Of a DNA stretch of 6,420 nucleotides, positions 5,741-6,420 are shown in pieces; the first letter of the stretch is position 1; each line of letters begins with the position of its first letter. The notes beneath the pieces were generated by a model. That model did no database searches. It was given only the letters and a program-made list of their open reading frames with translations, and was not told the origin of the DNA. The stretch comes from Desulfofustis sp. (GTDB lineage: Bacteria > Desulfobacterota > Desulfobulbia > Desulfobulbales > Desulfocapsaceae). The position numbers were made by a program, and so were the translations under genes. The DNA is taken from positions 1-6,420 of the forward strand of contig JAUVWB010000090.1 of the NCBI GenBank assembly GCA_030604345.1. The letters run 5' to 3'.

Positions 5741-6420
5741 ATGATTCCCCGCCAACATACCATAGAGACACCCTACATGGTCGGGCCCGTCCACTGCTAC
5801 AGCAGTGTCTGTGACGGTGAACTGATCCTCTTCGATACCGGTCCGCCGACCGACACCGGCCGCACCTTCCTGCAGCGGACGCTTGATCTGAGCCAGCTGC
5901 GCCACGTGCTTGTCACCCATTGCCATATCGATCATTACGGTCAATCCGCCTGGCTGGTTGCCAACACCGACGCAGAACTCTATCTGCCGTACCGGGACGT
6001 GTTGAAGATCAGACATCACCAGGAACGGATGCAGTGGATGTACGAGCTGCTCACCGGGCTGGGTTTCGGATCGCAGTATCTTGATGAGCTCCGCCGGATT
6101 TTTGATCGGGGCGTCCTGTTTCCGCCGTTTCCCGAGCGGTACCGGGTTGCCGAGACGGAGTTGCCGGCCCGTCTCGGCATCATGGTATTGCCGTGTCCCG
6201 GCCATTCGCAGAGTGATCTCGTCTATCACGGCGATGACTGGGCGATCACCGGGGATACCATGCTGCGCGGCATCTTCCAGTCGCCGCTGCTCGATATCGA
6301 CACCGAGACCGGTGCCCGTTTCAATAATTATCGTGCCTATTGCTCCAGTATCGTGAACCTGGCCGGGCTTCAGGACAAACGGATCTTGCCCGGACACCGA
6401 ATGTCCATCGACCGTGTCGA
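5741..6420 (+). CDS. MBL-fold metallo-hydrolase, 3' end outside window
   Basis: The frame stays open from ATG 5741 to the right edge, giving 226 residues of an unfinished protein. It is a metallo-beta-lactamase fold hydrolase with every usual metal ligand visible: H60, H62, D64 and H65 in THCHIDH, H155 in PCPGHS, D172 in TGDTM and H219 in LPGH. An opening strand region with LILFDTGPP (28-36) fits the fold start. No signal peptide is seen, so it should be cytoplasmic with two metal ions, probably zinc. Residues about 85-135 form a helical insert between the HxHxDH and PGHS motifs, which would shape the substrate pocket. The family covers thioesterases, glyoxalase II, lactonases, nucleases and more, and the substrate cannot be read from the motifs. 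It lies 81 bp after fadE beyond a hairpin, so it may be a separate unit; a role on acyl thioesters is only suggested by its position. Identity as a gene is firm, function is not. Confidence 0.88.
   Translation, partial: MIPRQHTIETPYMVGPVHCYSSVCDGELILFDTGPPTDTGRTFLQRTLDLSQLRHVLVTHCHIDHYGQSAWLVANTDAELYLPYRDVLKIRHHQERMQWMYELLTGLGFGSQYLDELRRIFDRGVLFPPFPERYRVAETELPARLGIMVLPCPGHSQSDLVYHGDDWAITGDTMLRGIFQSPLLDIDTETGARFNNYRAYCSSIVNLAGLQDKRILPGHRMSIDRV

Noticed and set aside
5735..6397. A 220-codon minus-strand open frame opposite the MBL-fold gene.
   Set aside because: Same codon-aligned antisense effect. The plus-strand frame carries the full set of MBL metal ligands, so that strand is the coding one.

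Overview
The window carries one compact, same-strand fatty acid beta-oxidation cluster followed by the start of a separate metallo-beta-lactamase (MBL) fold hydrolase gene. All five genes lie on the + strand and cover nearly all of the sequence; the longest gap is 81 bp.

Layout: (1) 1-251, the last 82 codons of an AMP-forming long-chain acyl-CoA synthetase of the eukaryotic-FAA1/COG1022 type; (2) 248-2635, a fused 3-hydroxyacyl-CoA dehydrogenase/enoyl-CoA hydratase with the dehydrogenase first and the hydratase last (FadN order, the reverse of E. coli FadB); (3) 2678-3850, a degradative thiolase (FadA); (4) 3878-5659, a 593-residue acyl-CoA dehydrogenase with a long C-terminal extension (Bacillus FadE/YusJ-like or VLCAD-like, not the 814-residue E. 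coli FadE); (5) 5660-5740, an intergenic stretch with a perfect GC-only hairpin; (6) 5741 to the window edge, an MBL-fold hydrolase lacking its 3' end. Genes 1 and 2 overlap by ATGA, and the gaps 2-3 and 3-4 are 42 and 27 bp, each holding a good Shine-Dalgarno sequence and no visible promoter or terminator. This is best read as a single transcript starting upstream of the window.

Together genes 1-4 would activate a free long-chain fatty acid to its CoA ester (synthetase), oxidise it to the 2-enoyl-CoA (FadE, electrons probably to electron-transfer flavoprotein), hydrate and re-oxidise it (FadN) and cleave off acetyl-CoA (FadA): one complete turn of the spiral. All catalytic residues I know to look for are present, so every enzyme looks functional.

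Organism: the sequence is GC-rich with mostly G/C third codon positions, and has AGGAG-type ribosome sites. The gene order fadN-fadA-fadE is that of the Bacillus subtilis operon, but the base composition argues against a Bacillus. Similar sets are known from Desulfobacterota/'deltaproteobacteria' and some other Gram-negatives, so a member of that group is my best, low-confidence guess.

I found no mobile element, CRISPR array, RNA gene or clearly new system. The points most worth a second look are a strong inverted repeat inside the 3' end of the synthetase gene, the MBL gene downstream of the operon, and the FadN domain order.
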